A stretch of 64,000 nucleotides of DNA from Flavobacteriaceae bacterium EG-1 (GCF_009649685.1 NZ_WJPK01000004.1:222557-286556); one strand, 5' to 3'. Shown: positions 10,095 through 20,372, counted from the first letter of the stretch. Notes: generated by a model from the sequence alone, not told the origin. Translations and numbers: made by a program.

Positions 10095-10778
10095 ATGTCA
10101 GAAGCAATACTAGAACTTAAAGATGTAGCAGTTTTTCAAAAAGAAAGTCTAGTATTAAATAATATTAGTCTTCAAGTAAATAAAGGTGATTTTGTTTATC
10201 TCATTGGCAAAACTGGTAGTGGTAAAAGTAGTTTTATGAAAACACTTTATGGCGACTTACCATTAAGACAAGGAACAGGGCAAATTGTTGATGTTGACCT
10301 AACTAAACTTAAAGAAAGAGACATTCCATTTCTTCGAAGAAAATTAGGAATTGTTTTTCAAGATTTTAAATTATTACCTGACAGAAATATTTACAATAAC
10401 CTTCTTTTTGTTTTGAGAGCTACCGGCTGGAAGGACAGAGATAAAATTGATTTAAAAATTCAGGAGGTTCTTGAAAAAGTTGGAATGAAAACAAAAGGAT
10501 TTAAATTTCCACATCAAGTATCTGGTGGTGAACAACAACGTGTAGCAATAGCTAGAGCTTTACTCAATGATCCTGAATTAATTATAGCGGATGAACCTAC
10601 AGGAAATCTTGATCCACAAACTAGTGTTGAAGTTATGAAAGTGTTGCAAGATATTAACAAAGCTGGTCGCACTATATTAATGGCTACACACGATTATGCA
10701 TTGATTTTAAAATTCCCTTCTAAGACCTTAAAGTTAGATGGCAACCGCGTATTTGAAGTGATCCAAAGAGCGGGCTAA
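10095..10778 (+). CDS. ftsE: Cell division ABC transporter ATP-binding protein FtsE
   Basis: A 227-residue ABC ATPase. It has Walker A GKTGSGKSS at 38-46, Q-loop VFQDFKLL near 88-94, signature VSGGEQQ at 142-148 and Walker B LIIADEP at 162-168, followed by TGNLDP and the H-loop MATHD. The length and the LLPDRNIYNNL segment fit FtsE rather than LolD. FtsE with FtsX activates periplasmic cell-wall hydrolases at division. ftsX is not adjacent here, which is common in Bacteroidota as far as I recall. The 268 bases upstream are AT-rich with no clear consensus promoter. Confidence 0.88.
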   Translation: MSEAILELKDVAVFQKESLVLNNISLQVNKGDFVYLIGKTGSGKSSFMKTLYGDLPLRQGTGQIVDVDLTKLKERDIPFLRRKLGIVFQDFKLLPDRNIYNNLLFVLRATGWKDRDKIDLKIQEVLEKVGMKTKGFKFPHQVSGGEQQRVAIARALLNDPELIIADEPTGNLDPQTSVEVMKVLQDINKAGRTILMATHDYALILKFPSKTLKLDGNRVFEVIQRAG

Positions 10779-10810
10779 CTACTTTTTACTAATAGGTTTA
10801 ATTTAATTTC

Positions 10811-13072
10811 TCAACCTTTTATTGTTTTCTGAGAAATAAAAGGCTGATGATAGTGTCGTTGACCTGTTGCCTTGTATAATGCATTTGCTAAAGCTCCCAT
10901 GATTGGCGGAAATGGGGGTTCGCCCATTCCTGTTGGGTCTATATCATTTTGAACAAAATAAGTTTCTATAGATTTTGGTGCTTCACTATGCCTTATTAAC
11001 CTGTAACGATCAAAGTTCTTTTGCTCTGGTGTGCCGTCTTTAAAAGTAAGACCACTATACATTGCATGACCAATTCCATCAACTATTCCTCCTTCAGATA
11101 AATTGGCCGCTGCATCTGGATTTACAACAATACCACAATCAATCGCTGCAGTAACTTTTTGCACAACTGGTTTATTATTCTCCAAAACAATATCTAATAC
11201 TTGTGCCACATAACTTTGATGACAAAAATACGCTGAAACTCCACGATACACTCCTGATTCACTTTGTTTCCAATTGGATTTCTCCCGTACCAATTCTAAA
11301 ACACCTGCATACCTTTCAGCATCATAATCATTATTTTCTCCAACTGGATTTTCAGCAGCGCGTTTAAATAATTCTAATCTAAATTCAATTGGGTCTTTAC
11401 CCATTTCCTCGGCCACCTCATCGAGAAAGGACTGCTCTGCCCCCGCAATAAAATTAGAACGTGGTGCCCGAAATGCACCCGTTGTAATGTTAGAATCTAC
11501 TGTAAAATCTTCTGCTAAATAATTGTCGATTGCCCCCGCTGGAAAACGATTTGCAAAGAGCGGACTTTCTGGTATACCACCAGCCTTAACATGAAAAGCT
11601 ATTAGGTTATTCTCTTTATCTAGCCCTGCTCGGTAGGTAGCAAAATATGAAGGGCGGTACATACCTTGAGACATATCATCTTCACGACTATACACCAACT
11701 TAATTGGTTTTTTCATTTTTTGCGAGATTACTGCAGCTTCAACCATAAAATGACCATATAGCCTGCGACCAAAACCTCCACCTTGACGAGTCATTTGAAT
11801 GTCAATTTTTTCTAAAGGAAGCCCTAATCGTTCTGCTACAGCAGGTTCCATCCACTCCGGAGTTTGTGTTGGGCCAAGTAACTCCGCATGGTCTTCAGTA
11901 ACATTAGCAAAGAAATTCATTGGCTCCATGGTATTGTGAGCCAAAAATGGACAACTGTAACTACTTTCAATTATTTTAGCCGCATTTTTAAACGCCAATT
12001 CTGGATTGCCATCTCTACGCGCTACTTTTCCCTTTTGAGAATTTAATTCTTCTAATTTTGTCTTGTGGATATCAGAATTTTCCATTCCAGCGGGGTGATT
12101 TACCTTCATTTCATTACCAAACAATGTCATACCCACAACCGTATCACCAGCTTTTTCCCATTCTACTTTTAAAGCTTTTTTTGCCTGCATTACTTGCCAT
12201 GTTGAATCACCAACCACAGCTACTACCTCATTAAATGCTGTATGGTGGAAAGCGGCCCTATCAAAATCTTCATCGTATAGTTTTAAAGAAAATACCTCTC
12301 GAATTCCTGGCATTTTTTTAACCACTTCAGCATCAAAAGATTTTAATTTCATTCCAAAAGCTGGTGGATGCACTAAATTTGCAATTAACATACCTTCCCG
12401 TTGTACATCAATACCAAATAATGGTTTTCCGGTCACAATATTTTTACCATCAACATTCTTGCGTGAAGTACCAATTATAGAAAATTCCGATTTATTTTTT
12501 AATTCTACCTCCTCAGGTACCACCATTTGTGAAGCTTCAGAGGCCATTTCACCATAACCTGCGGTTTTACCACTTGCTTCATGAGAAAGTACGCCTGCTA
12601 CAGCCAAAATTTCACTAGCTGGCACTTGCCAAATCTTAGCAGCTGCTAATTTCAACATTTGCCTAGCAGTCGCCCCCGCCATCCTAAGGTTTTGCCAAGA
12701 ACTACTAATAGACCTGCTCCCACCTGCCACCTGCCAACTATAAAGACTTGTGTTTAAAGCTGCTTGTTCTACAACCACATTTTTCCAATCAACTTCCAAT
12801 TCATCAGCTAAAATCATGGGCATAGAAGTTCTAACATTTTGCCCAATCTCTGGATTAGGCGACATGATTGTTACCACCCCGTTGTCCCCAATTTTTAAAT
12901 ATCCATTAATTTCGAACCATTCATTAGGCATTTCTATTTCAACTGCTAATGCTTCAGCAACCTTAGGCTTGCAAGAATTAAAAAAATTAAAACCAAGTAC
13001 AAGCCCTCCACCGGCCAAACTTGTGTTCTTTATGAAAGCACGTCTTCCTATTTGTGATTTTACAAGTGTCAT
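10811..13072 (-). CDS. Molybdopterin-binding subunit of a xanthine dehydrogenase family hydroxylase (IorB-like)
   Basis: A 753-residue protein with a twin-arginine-like leader (RRAFIKNTSLAGGGLVLGF), indicating folded export. Conserved segments of the family are present: RQGGGFGRRLYGHF, TGAFRAPRSNF, ATVDCGIVVNPD-like (TAAIDCGIVVNPDAAANL), GGIVDGIGHA and a C-terminal GMGEPPFPPIMGALANA with the catalytic Glu. It pairs with the [2Fe-2S] subunit encoded 12 bases upstream, and the two-subunit arrangement without an FAD subunit matches isoquinoline 1-oxidoreductase-type enzymes. The substrate is probably an aldehyde or N-heterocycle, but cannot be told from sequence. Confidence 0.9.
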   Translation of the reverse strand: MTLVKSQIGRRAFIKNTSLAGGGLVLGFNFFNSCKPKVAEALAVEIEMPNEWFEINGYLKIGDNGVVTIMSPNPEIGQNVRTSMPMILADELEVDWKNVVVEQAALNTSLYSWQVAGGSRSISSSWQNLRMAGATARQMLKLAAAKIWQVPASEILAVAGVLSHEASGKTAGYGEMASEASQMVVPEEVELKNKSEFSIIGTSRKNVDGKNIVTGKPLFGIDVQREGMLIANLVHPPAFGMKLKSFDAEVVKKMPGIREVFSLKLYDEDFDRAAFHHTAFNEVVAVVGDSTWQVMQAKKALKVEWEKAGDTVVGMTLFGNEMKVNHPAGMENSDIHKTKLEELNSQKGKVARRDGNPELAFKNAAKIIESSYSCPFLAHNTMEPMNFFANVTEDHAELLGPTQTPEWMEPAVAERLGLPLEKIDIQMTRQGGGFGRRLYGHFMVEAAVISQKMKKPIKLVYSREDDMSQGMYRPSYFATYRAGLDKENNLIAFHVKAGGIPESPLFANRFPAGAIDNYLAEDFTVDSNITTGAFRAPRSNFIAGAEQSFLDEVAEEMGKDPIEFRLELFKRAAENPVGENNDYDAERYAGVLELVREKSNWKQSESGVYRGVSAYFCHQSYVAQVLDIVLENNKPVVQKVTAAIDCGIVVNPDAAANLSEGGIVDGIGHAMYSGLTFKDGTPEQKNFDRYRLIRHSEAPKSIETYFVQNDIDPTGMGEPPFPPIMGALANALYKATGQRHYHQPFISQKTIKG

Positions 13073-13084
13073 TTTTTTAGGGTT

Positions 13085-13549
13085 TTAGATGTTTTCAGTT
13101 TGAGCAGCAGTTTTTATAGCTTTCTTTATTCTTGTATAAGTGCCACATCTACATATATTACCATTCATTGCAGTATCAATTTCTGCTTCAGTAGGATTGG
13201 GAGTTTTCTTTAAAAACGCGCTTGCATTCATAATTTGACCTGCCTGACAATATCCACATTGATATACATCTACTTCAAGCCATGCCTTTTGAACTGGATG
13301 ATCCCCGTTTTCAGATAACCCTTCAATTGTTGTAATTTCTTGCTCTCCAACTGAAGAAACTGGTAGTTGACAAGAACGTACTGCATCATCACCAAGATGA
13401 ATTGTACAAGCACCGCATTGCGCAATTCCACAACCATATTTTGTTCCAACTAATTTTAAATGATCACGTAAAACCCACAGCATAGGAGTAGTAGGATCCA
13501 CATCTATTTCTTGGATTTTTCCGTTTATTTTAAGGTTAAAATTTGCCAT
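13085..13549 (-). CDS. (2Fe-2S)-binding subunit of the molybdenum hydroxylase (IorA-like)
   Basis: A 154-residue protein with two [2Fe-2S] domains. The N-terminal plant-ferredoxin-type cluster is KYGCGIAQCGACTIHLG plus a later Cys in VRSCQLP. The C-terminal four-helix cluster is YQCGYCQAGQIM and NICRCGTYTRI. It carries electrons from the molybdopterin subunit to an acceptor. It has no signal of its own, so it probably travels with the Tat-exported large subunit. First gene of the two-gene operon. Confidence 0.92.
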   Translation of the reverse strand: MANFNLKINGKIQEIDVDPTTPMLWVLRDHLKLVGTKYGCGIAQCGACTIHLGDDAVRSCQLPVSSVGEQEITTIEGLSENGDHPVQKAWLEVDVYQCGYCQAGQIMNASAFLKKTPNPTEAEIDTAMNGNICRCGTYTRIKKAIKTAAQTENI

Positions 13550-13967
13550 AACTAACTTTTAACTATTTGAAGTTCATTAAATTACAAAATATAAAAACTC
13601 GAAGAGGTGCTTTTACTATTTTTTTTAAAAATTCAATGTTCAAATTGAAGCATAGTAACTACTTCTATTAAGCATTTATACTAATGTTTTTGATAAATTT
13701 CATTTACAATATTTATCCTGAAATCTGAATATCGATAAGAAGTTATATTCATTCGGATAAAAATTCGCATCACAACAAATCAAACTATTCTTAAGAAAAT
13801 GAAATTCCTATAATTAAAACCGTAGATTAAAAAATCACTTGTTAAATACCATATATTTTGGCTTGTGACAATTATCAAAAAAAAAATCGTTTTATAAAAT
13901 TCCTTTCTATCACCATACCCGTTAATTTTTCTGGTTTCTAATAAGGTATAGCAATGTTATTAACGTC
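13550..13967. other. Intergenic stretch without recognised features
   Basis: 418 AT-rich bases between the start of the [2Fe-2S] subunit gene and the end of the membrane acyltransferase-like gene. I see no conserved coding fragment, RNA or clear promoter in it. Confidence 0.5.
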
Positions 13968-15074
13968 TTAAATTTTGACAAATATTTTCTTTTTATACAG
14001 TATGTAAAGTAACAACCAAACCAATCCTAAAGAACCTAACGCATTAATTACTTCGTGCCATTTTTCCGGTAACGGTGCGTAAATTCCTCCCAATAATTTC
14101 TCTGATGTAAACGAGAAATCTATAAAACGATAGGCATAATAAATAACTAAAGAGTTCATGCCAATAACCTTGAAGAAGAAAGTCCATTTTTGATACCCTT
14201 TCACATCAATAATCCAATAAAACAATGCCATTATTAAAAAGCCTAGACCGCTAGTTAAAGTCACAAAAGAACTTGTCCAAAGTCGTTTATTTATCGGAAA
14301 ATGAATGCTCCATAATAAGGCAACTATAACACAAATAACACCAACAATAATTAATGTAATTGTCTTTTTATTTTCTGTAGATTTTCCATTTAAAATATCA
14401 CCGGCAATACTTCCAAAAATCGTAATGCAAACCGCAGAAATTGTTGTTAATATTCCCAGTTCATCGAAAGTGCCTTGTAAAAGTCTTCCCGGTAAAAAAG
14501 TACGATCAAACCACCCTACCAAATTACCCTCAAATGATAGGTCTCCAGGTCCATAACCTGGCACAGGAACTAAAAACATAGTCGCATAATAAGCAATAAG
14601 AATTCCAGCAATCCAATATGCTCGTTTTATTGTAGCATAATTTAGATACAATAAACATGTAACAAAACTAGCAATTCCAATGCGACCTAAGACACTACCT
14701 AATCTTATTTTTGATGGTTCAAAATACGGAAATGGGCTATTTTTGTACAATAATCCTAACAGGATTAGAATAAGCATCCGTTTAAATACCTTTTTATAAA
14801 GTTCCTTTTTAGAAATACCCTTAGAAATCCCATTACGCAATGAAAAAGTTAACGATACCCCTGTCATAAATAGAAAAAGTGGAAAAATAAAATCGTAAAA
14901 AACGAATCCGTTCCAAGGTACATGCTCCAATTGGTTTGCAATTGCATCTACCCATGATATATTTGTTTTTCCATGCAACAAGGTGATAAAAGTTCCACCA
15001 CCAGCAATAAAAAACATATCGAAGCCTCGTAACGTGTCTAAGGAAAGTAGACGTCCTTTTCTTTTTTCTGACAT
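13968..15074 (-). CDS. HGSNAT-like multi-pass membrane protein (DUF5009/COG4299 acyltransferase type)
   Basis: A 368-residue protein from ATG 15074. I chose this start because MSEKRKGRLLSLDTLRGFDMF is the usual opening of the family, which is related to heparan-alpha-glucosaminide N-acetyltransferase. About 10 membrane segments are visible. Conserved motifs are RLLSLDTLRGFDM, FPLFLFMTGVSLTFSLR and RLGVLGRI-like LGSVLGRIGIA, plus the end IGMNSLVIYYAYRF. Such proteins are thought to transfer acetyl groups to amino sugars across the membrane. The activity here is inferred from family only. No obvious operon partner. Confidence 0.8.
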   Translation of the reverse strand: MSEKRKGRLLSLDTLRGFDMFFIAGGGTFITLLHGKTNISWVDAIANQLEHVPWNGFVFYDFIFPLFLFMTGVSLTFSLRNGISKGISKKELYKKVFKRMLILILLGLLYKNSPFPYFEPSKIRLGSVLGRIGIASFVTCLLYLNYATIKRAYWIAGILIAYYATMFLVPVPGYGPGDLSFEGNLVGWFDRTFLPGRLLQGTFDELGILTTISAVCITIFGSIAGDILNGKSTENKKTITLIIVGVICVIVALLWSIHFPINKRLWTSSFVTLTSGLGFLIMALFYWIIDVKGYQKWTFFFKVIGMNSLVIYYAYRFIDFSFTSEKLLGGIYAPLPEKWHEVINALGSLGLVWLLLYILYKKKIFVKI

Positions 15075-15142
15075 TAGTTTGGTTTGGTCAAACAGTTTTC
15101 TGCTTAAATGCAATTTACATAAACTTCCTAATTTATCTTAAC

Positions 15143-17524
15143 CTAAAACCTTCTTTTCTGTCCTGAATATTGCATGGCTTCACCTTTGCCGAAACCATAA
15201 CTAAAACCAAGTGCAACAAATGTACCTCGTAAACCACGACTATAAACTTCATAATCGTTTTGTGCAATAATACTTTCGTTTATTCGTGAAGCAAACAAAT
15301 CTCGAACACTTAAATTTAATACCGCTTTACCTTTCATAATATTTTTACGAACCCCCATATCCATAAAAAGATAATCACTTTGAATTCCTTGAACTGTTTT
15401 CACTTCTGAATTATAACTGCCCGTCGTTTCTACTTCAAAATCAGCGGGCAACTTAAATTTAGCCATCAATTTAGAGGTCCATTGATCTCCACTAAAATCA
15501 AATACAGTATTTTCAAATGTACCTACACGATCAAATTGACTCCAATTAAAATCACCGTTTAAGGTCATCCATTTTGCCGGACTATATTTTCCATTAAATT
15601 CTATCCCCGTTGTATTGTTTTCGCCAATATTTTCTGGTCTAACAGTATTTACTTGATTTTCAAAAATTGAAACTCGTTCTATAACATCTGTTGTGTATCG
15701 ATGGTAAATGCCAAAGTTTAAAGATGCATTACCTAATATATATATACTATTTATCTCATACGAATCGGTAAATTCTGGTTGTAAATTGGGGTTTCCTTGC
15801 CGTATACTAAAGTTGTTTCTAATATTAAAAAATGGATTTAAATCCCACATTCTTGGTCGATATACACGTTTGGAATATCCAGCTTGTATCGAAACTTTAT
15901 CTGAAAACTTATACGATGTATGTGCACTTGGAAAAAGATTCGTGTAATCTCTTTCATTCTCCTGATTTGTATTGGCCAATAAAGTATTTAAACTTGTCTG
16001 TTCTAATCGTAGACCAGCCATAACACCCCACTTTTCACCTTCGTAAGACCCTGTACCATATAGCCCTAGTACATTTTGCTTGAACTCAAAAACATTTGTC
16101 AACCCTGGATCCAAAATAAAAGTAACACCATCAAAATTACGTACCTCGAAATCGTTGGCTACATCGTTCAATACATACTGCGCACCAGTTTCTACTTTCC
16201 AATGCTCCAAAAACGGTTTTGTGTAATCTAATTTAAAAGTATATACCGCTTCTTTAAAATCTGTACGAGTATTCTGTTGTGTATCGACGTAATCCCCACT
16301 GATACCAGTATTAAAAAATTCTGAAGATTGATCTTTAGCAAAAAAGCTACCCAAAGAACTAAAAACTAAATTATGGTCTTCATCACCTTCAAAATCTTTT
16401 TTATACTGTAACTCAAATTGCAATTTAGGATTAGTAGCTTCGGTAACCTCCGTACGTTCCCATTCTGAAACTATTTCATTTGCACCCGCAATTTCACTAA
16501 AAGTAGTGTTTGATGGTTGGTCTTCAATTTCCATTGCAAAATTTCCTGATAAAGTTAAAACGTTAGTATCGTTCATGTAATAATCGGTACCTAAGACAAT
16601 ATTATAATAAGTTTCATTTCTATATTCAGTACCTGTTGAAACTATGGTAGTATCACTTACTAAATCAACATTTCTATTTATTTTGTCTTGTGGTAATTCG
16701 CGCACCCCAAAACCTAATTGCGTAAAAAGATTAAATTTTTCGCTTCTGCGATTTAAACTTACTCCAATACTATGTGCATCGGGTGCACCAGTATTAACAG
16801 ACACAGAACCATTAAGACCTTTTCGTTGTTCTTTTTTTATCACAATATTGATGATTCCAGATGTACCTTCGGCATCATATTTAGCCGATGGATTTGTAAT
16901 AACTTCTACTCTATCTATCATATCAGCAGTAATAGTCCCCAAAGTATTGCCTTGCTCACTAGCTATTACAGATGGCTTACCATTTACTAAAATCTGTACT
17001 CCTTGACTACCACGCAAACTGATCTCACCTTCAATATTTACATTTACTGAAGGCACATTATTTAATATTTCTAAAGCACTAGCTCCAGTAGAACTTAAAT
17101 CTTTCCCAACATTGAAAACCCTTTTATCCAGCTTAAATTCTGTACGAGATATTTCCCCTTGCACCACAACTTCTTCAAGCTGTTCCGCATCTTCAACAAG
17201 TACAACATCTCCTAAATCAATGGTTTTATTTTGTGCAGGTGGTTGAGCATAAGATTTAGTTTGAAAACCCAAAAAGCTAACTTCTATATAAAAATTTACA
17301 GCGTCAGTTTCCAAGGAAAAGGTACCATCTTCTAGTGTAGTTGTACCTTCAATTGGTTTTTTTGTCTCAGAATCTGCAACCAATACCGTAGCGAAACCAA
17401 TAGGCTGATTATTACTTTCTACAACTTTACCAACAATAGTTGTTGTATTCGATTGTCCAAAAACAAGACCCACATTTAGTAATAAAAATAATAATAAACA
17501 TGTAAAATGCTTGTGCTTCTTCAT
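15143..17524 (-). CDS. Outer-membrane TonB-type beta-barrel protein with carboxypeptidase-regulatory-like N-terminal domain
   Basis: A 793-residue protein with a signal peptide ending FGQ. Residues about 30-115 form a CarboxypepD_reg-like domain (IVGKVVESNNQPIGFATVLV). A TonB plug follows (LEILNNVPSVNVNIEGEISLRG...VLVNGKPS, then DRVEVITNPSAKYDAEGTSGIINIV). The rest is an outer_membrane beta-barrel family region of about 550 residues. The plug consensus suggests a SusC-distant receptor of the OMP_b-brl_3 kind, whose substrates are mostly unknown. There is no SusD partner. It is divergent from the LytS/LytTR pair at 17712, which could regulate it, but this is inference. Confidence 0.85.
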   Translation of the reverse strand: MKKHKHFTCLLLFLLLNVGLVFGQSNTTTIVGKVVESNNQPIGFATVLVADSETKKPIEGTTTLEDGTFSLETDAVNFYIEVSFLGFQTKSYAQPPAQNKTIDLGDVVLVEDAEQLEEVVVQGEISRTEFKLDKRVFNVGKDLSSTGASALEILNNVPSVNVNIEGEISLRGSQGVQILVNGKPSVIASEQGNTLGTITADMIDRVEVITNPSAKYDAEGTSGIINIVIKKEQRKGLNGSVSVNTGAPDAHSIGVSLNRRSEKFNLFTQLGFGVRELPQDKINRNVDLVSDTTIVSTGTEYRNETYYNIVLGTDYYMNDTNVLTLSGNFAMEIEDQPSNTTFSEIAGANEIVSEWERTEVTEATNPKLQFELQYKKDFEGDEDHNLVFSSLGSFFAKDQSSEFFNTGISGDYVDTQQNTRTDFKEAVYTFKLDYTKPFLEHWKVETGAQYVLNDVANDFEVRNFDGVTFILDPGLTNVFEFKQNVLGLYGTGSYEGEKWGVMAGLRLEQTSLNTLLANTNQENERDYTNLFPSAHTSYKFSDKVSIQAGYSKRVYRPRMWDLNPFFNIRNNFSIRQGNPNLQPEFTDSYEINSIYILGNASLNFGIYHRYTTDVIERVSIFENQVNTVRPENIGENNTTGIEFNGKYSPAKWMTLNGDFNWSQFDRVGTFENTVFDFSGDQWTSKLMAKFKLPADFEVETTGSYNSEVKTVQGIQSDYLFMDMGVRKNIMKGKAVLNLSVRDLFASRINESIIAQNDYEVYSRGLRGTFVALGFSYGFGKGEAMQYSGQKRRF

Positions 17525-17711
17525 AACCCCAATTATAATTTTGTAAAGTAAAATTTAAAATTTTATTTCAATAAATCAATTGATTTTCTTTGAACGACAG
17601 AGGTAGTCATACAAACGACATTTAAAACAAATTTATGATGTTTAACTACGTAAAACTGTCGTTGGCAGAATTTTAAAAAAATGCCTAAAACTAAAATGTT
17701 ATTTTTATAAC

Positions 17712-18734
17712 ATGTCCACTACCAAACATTTTTTAAATAGTACTTCGAAAGAATTAATCTTTCAAGTGGTCTTGAATATTATATTATTTTTATTTTTTTC
17801 ATTTGATAGGAACGAACCACGTATACCTGAATTTAAAATAGTTGCCTTCTTAAATTATGCTTTAGGTGCTTTGGTTATTAATTTTGTGCTTTTACCTCGT
17901 TTTTTCTATCGAAAAAAATATCTATTATTTTTTTTATTTGTTTCTATGATGATAGCGATAATTATTGCTATTGAAGAACTTGTACTTGAACAAATTTATT
18001 ATCCGGATACAAGAGGCAAACATTTTCATGGCATTATTTACTGCCTCTTAGATGTTATGCCAGTGATTACAATTTTAGCAGGGTTTAAATTTGCTTGGGA
18101 TGCTTCAAAAAAACAAATGGAAGTAGACGAATTAAGAGTGTCTGTTCGCGATAGTGAACTTCAGTTTTTAAAATCTCAAATTAACCCACATTTCTTATTT
18201 AACAATCTTAACAATCTATATTCCTATGCTATAATGCAATCACCAAAAACGCCCTCTATAATTTTAGAGCTTTCCTCCGTGCTTCGTTATATGCTCTATG
18301 ACTGTAAAGAAAAATTTGTGGTACTTTCTAAAGAAATTGAGCATCTAAAAAATTTTACTAAACTCAATGAACTACAAATAGAAGAAAGAGGTACCGTTGT
18401 TTTTACAAATAAGGTGGCTAAAACAGGCTTTAAAATTGCTCCATTAATTTTGAGTGTTTTTATTGAAAATGCTTTTAAACACAGTACAGCAAGTCAATCA
18501 GAAGATATTAATATTAAAATTGACTTAATAATTGATGAAAATGGCTCATTGGAATTTAATTGTTCTAATACCTTTCTTCCAATGGGTAATACCGAAAATT
18601 TATCTAAAGGTATTGGGTTACAAAATGTAAAAAAGCGTCTACAACTTTTATACCCGGACGCCCACAATTTACGGATAAATGAAAGTGCAAAAACTTATGA
18701 CATATCTTTAAAAATGCAATTAAAAACAGTTTAA
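17712..18734 (+). CDS. LytS/YehU-type sensor histidine kinase
   Basis: A 340-residue inner-membrane kinase. Four hydrophobic segments lie in residues 15-130, then a short coiled linker, then the His_kinase domain with the phosphoacceptor H160 in SQINPHFLFNNLNNLYSY. A HATPase_c end carries IENAFKH and GIGLQNVKKRLQLLY. It lacks any large extracellular sensor. The regulator follows with one base between stop and start, so the pair is translationally coupled. The stimulus is unknown. Confidence 0.92.
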   Translation: MSTTKHFLNSTSKELIFQVVLNIILFLFFSFDRNEPRIPEFKIVAFLNYALGALVINFVLLPRFFYRKKYLLFFLFVSMMIAIIIAIEELVLEQIYYPDTRGKHFHGIIYCLLDVMPVITILAGFKFAWDASKKQMEVDELRVSVRDSELQFLKSQINPHFLFNNLNNLYSYAIMQSPKTPSIILELSSVLRYMLYDCKEKFVVLSKEIEHLKNFTKLNELQIEERGTVVFTNKVAKTGFKIAPLILSVFIENAFKHSTASQSEDINIKIDLIIDENGSLEFNCSNTFLPMGNTENLSKGIGLQNVKKRLQLLYPDAHNLRINESAKTYDISLKMQLKTV

Positions 18735-18735
18735 A

Positions 18736-19440
18736 ATGATAAACTGCATTATAGTAGAAGATCAACCGCCAGCTCAAAGAGTGCTTCAAAAATATATAAG
18801 TGAAATAGATAATTTACACTTAAAGGCAACTTATGCTGATGCAATACAGTGTATGGCTTACTTGAAAACCGAACCTGTAGATTTAATTTTTTTAGACATT
18901 CATTTGCCTAGAATTTCAGGACTAGATTTTTTAAGAAGCCTAAAGTCAAGGCCTCAAGTAATTTTAACTACAGCATTTTCTGATTATGCATTAGAAAGCT
19001 ACGAATATAATGTGCTTGATTATTTACTAAAACCATTTTCTTTTGAGCGATTTGTACAAGCAGTATCTAAAGTAAATATACCAAACAAAGAATTTTCAAA
19101 AAATTTAACAGAAACCTCTATTAATAATTCTAACATATTGTTTATTAAATCGGGTTATGAGCATATAAAAATTAATATCGCTGAAATTCTTTATATTAAG
19201 TCAGATGCTGATTACACCGAAATTTTTACTACTAATAAAAAATATCTCACACAAGAATCACTTCGGTATTGGGAAACCAATTTAGATGCTAAAAATTTCA
19301 CTCGTATTCATAAATCATACATCATTAACATTGTGAAAATTGAAAAAATTTCAGGGAACAATGTTCAAATAAATAAAAATATTAAGCTACCTATTGGCCG
19401 TGCTTTTAAAGAAGAATTCATGAAACAATTATTACTTTAA
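18736..19440 (+). CDS. LytTR family response regulator
   Basis: A 234-residue protein. The receiver domain has D8/D9-type acidic residues in IIVEDQPPAQR and the phosphoacceptor D54 in LIFLDIHLP. The LytTR DNA-binding domain covers about residues 130-232 (ILFIKSGYEHIKINIAEILYIKSDADYTEIF, FTRIHKSYIINI). It is the partner of the kinase immediately upstream. Its own likely targets are neighbours such as the divergent barrel gene or the hydrolase gene downstream, but no direct repeats were confirmed. Confidence 0.93.
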   Translation: MINCIIVEDQPPAQRVLQKYISEIDNLHLKATYADAIQCMAYLKTEPVDLIFLDIHLPRISGLDFLRSLKSRPQVILTTAFSDYALESYEYNVLDYLLKPFSFERFVQAVSKVNIPNKEFSKNLTETSINNSNILFIKSGYEHIKINIAEILYIKSDADYTEIFTTNKKYLTQESLRYWETNLDAKNFTRIHKSYIINIVKIEKISGNNVQINKNIKLPIGRAFKEEFMKQLLL

Positions 19441-19458
19441 TACAATAATTTACATACT

Positions 19459-20343
19459 ATGAAAAAGCTAAGAAAAGAAGATATAAAACAAGAAGTATTT
19501 GACCTATACGACGACTATGCACATGATAGAGTTAGTAGAAGATTATTCTTAGATAAACTATCTACCTATGCTGTTGGTGGACTAACAGTAGCATCTTTAC
19601 TCAGTTTTATCTCACCAGATTACGTTAAGAAAATTCAGATCACACAAGATGATTCACGCTTGAAATCAGAATTCGTAAATTATAATTCTGATAAAGGTGG
19701 TGGAACTATTAAAGGATTACTTTCAAGACCTATCGATGCTACTACAAAATTACCAGGAATTGTAGTAGTTCATGAAAACAGAGGTTTAAATCCGCATATA
19801 GAAGATGTTGGACGCCGTGCAGCCTTAGCCGGATTTATTTCATTAGCTCCAGATGCCCTAACTCCCTTAGGTGGATATCCAGGTACAGATGATGAAGGAC
19901 GTGAATTACAACGTAAAAGAGACCGTGATGAAATGTTAGAAGATTTTATTGCAGCTTTTGAATACTTAAAAAACCACCCCGAATGCTCTGGAAAAGTTGG
20001 AGTTGTAGGATTTTGTTTTGGTGGGTGGATTGCAAATATGATGGCCGTCAGGGTATCAGATTTAGGTGCAGCAGTACCATTTTATGGTGGCCAACCTACA
20101 AAGAATATTGGGAACATAAATGCACCTATTATGCTTCATTTTGGAGCATTAGACAAGCGTGTTAATGAAGGTTGGCCAGCTTATGAAAAAGCATTAAATG
20201 AGAATGGAAAAAAGTATGAAGCCTTCATATACAAAAATGCTAATCATGGTTTTCATAATGATACCACACCCAGATATGATCGTGAAGCTGCAGAATTGGC
20301 GTGGTCAAGAACGATAAAATTCTTTGAGGAAAATTTAAATTAG
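19459..20343 (+). CDS. Dienelactone hydrolase family protein
   Basis: A 294-residue alpha/beta hydrolase. The nucleophile C186 lies in VVGFCFGGW, with D232 in FGALDKRV and H263 in NANHGFHND, the Cys-Asp-His triad of dienelactone hydrolases. Residues 26-55 (SRRLFLDKLSTYAVGGLTVASLL) look like an internal twin-arginine-like export or membrane anchor following a charged 25-residue lead. The gene starts 18 bases after the LytTR regulator and may be cotranscribed. Substrate unknown. Confidence 0.88.
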   Translation: MKKLRKEDIKQEVFDLYDDYAHDRVSRRLFLDKLSTYAVGGLTVASLLSFISPDYVKKIQITQDDSRLKSEFVNYNSDKGGGTIKGLLSRPIDATTKLPGIVVVHENRGLNPHIEDVGRRAALAGFISLAPDALTPLGGYPGTDDEGRELQRKRDRDEMLEDFIAAFEYLKNHPECSGKVGVVGFCFGGWIANMMAVRVSDLGAAVPFYGGQPTKNIGNINAPIMLHFGALDKRVNEGWPAYEKALNENGKKYEAFIYKNANHGFHNDTTPRYDREAAELAWSRTIKFFEENLN

Positions 20344-20372
20344 AAAATTGAAAATAAAATTTAAGACTCTTT

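Noticed and set aside
13550..13967. Remnant gene in the gap between the molybdenum hydroxylase and the acyltransferase-like gene
   Set aside because: No fragment resembling neighbouring proteins was found by eye on either strand.
15708..17006. Several plus-strand open frames opposite the TonB-type barrel gene
   Set aside because: Shadow frames without start context; the minus-strand gene has full family motifs.
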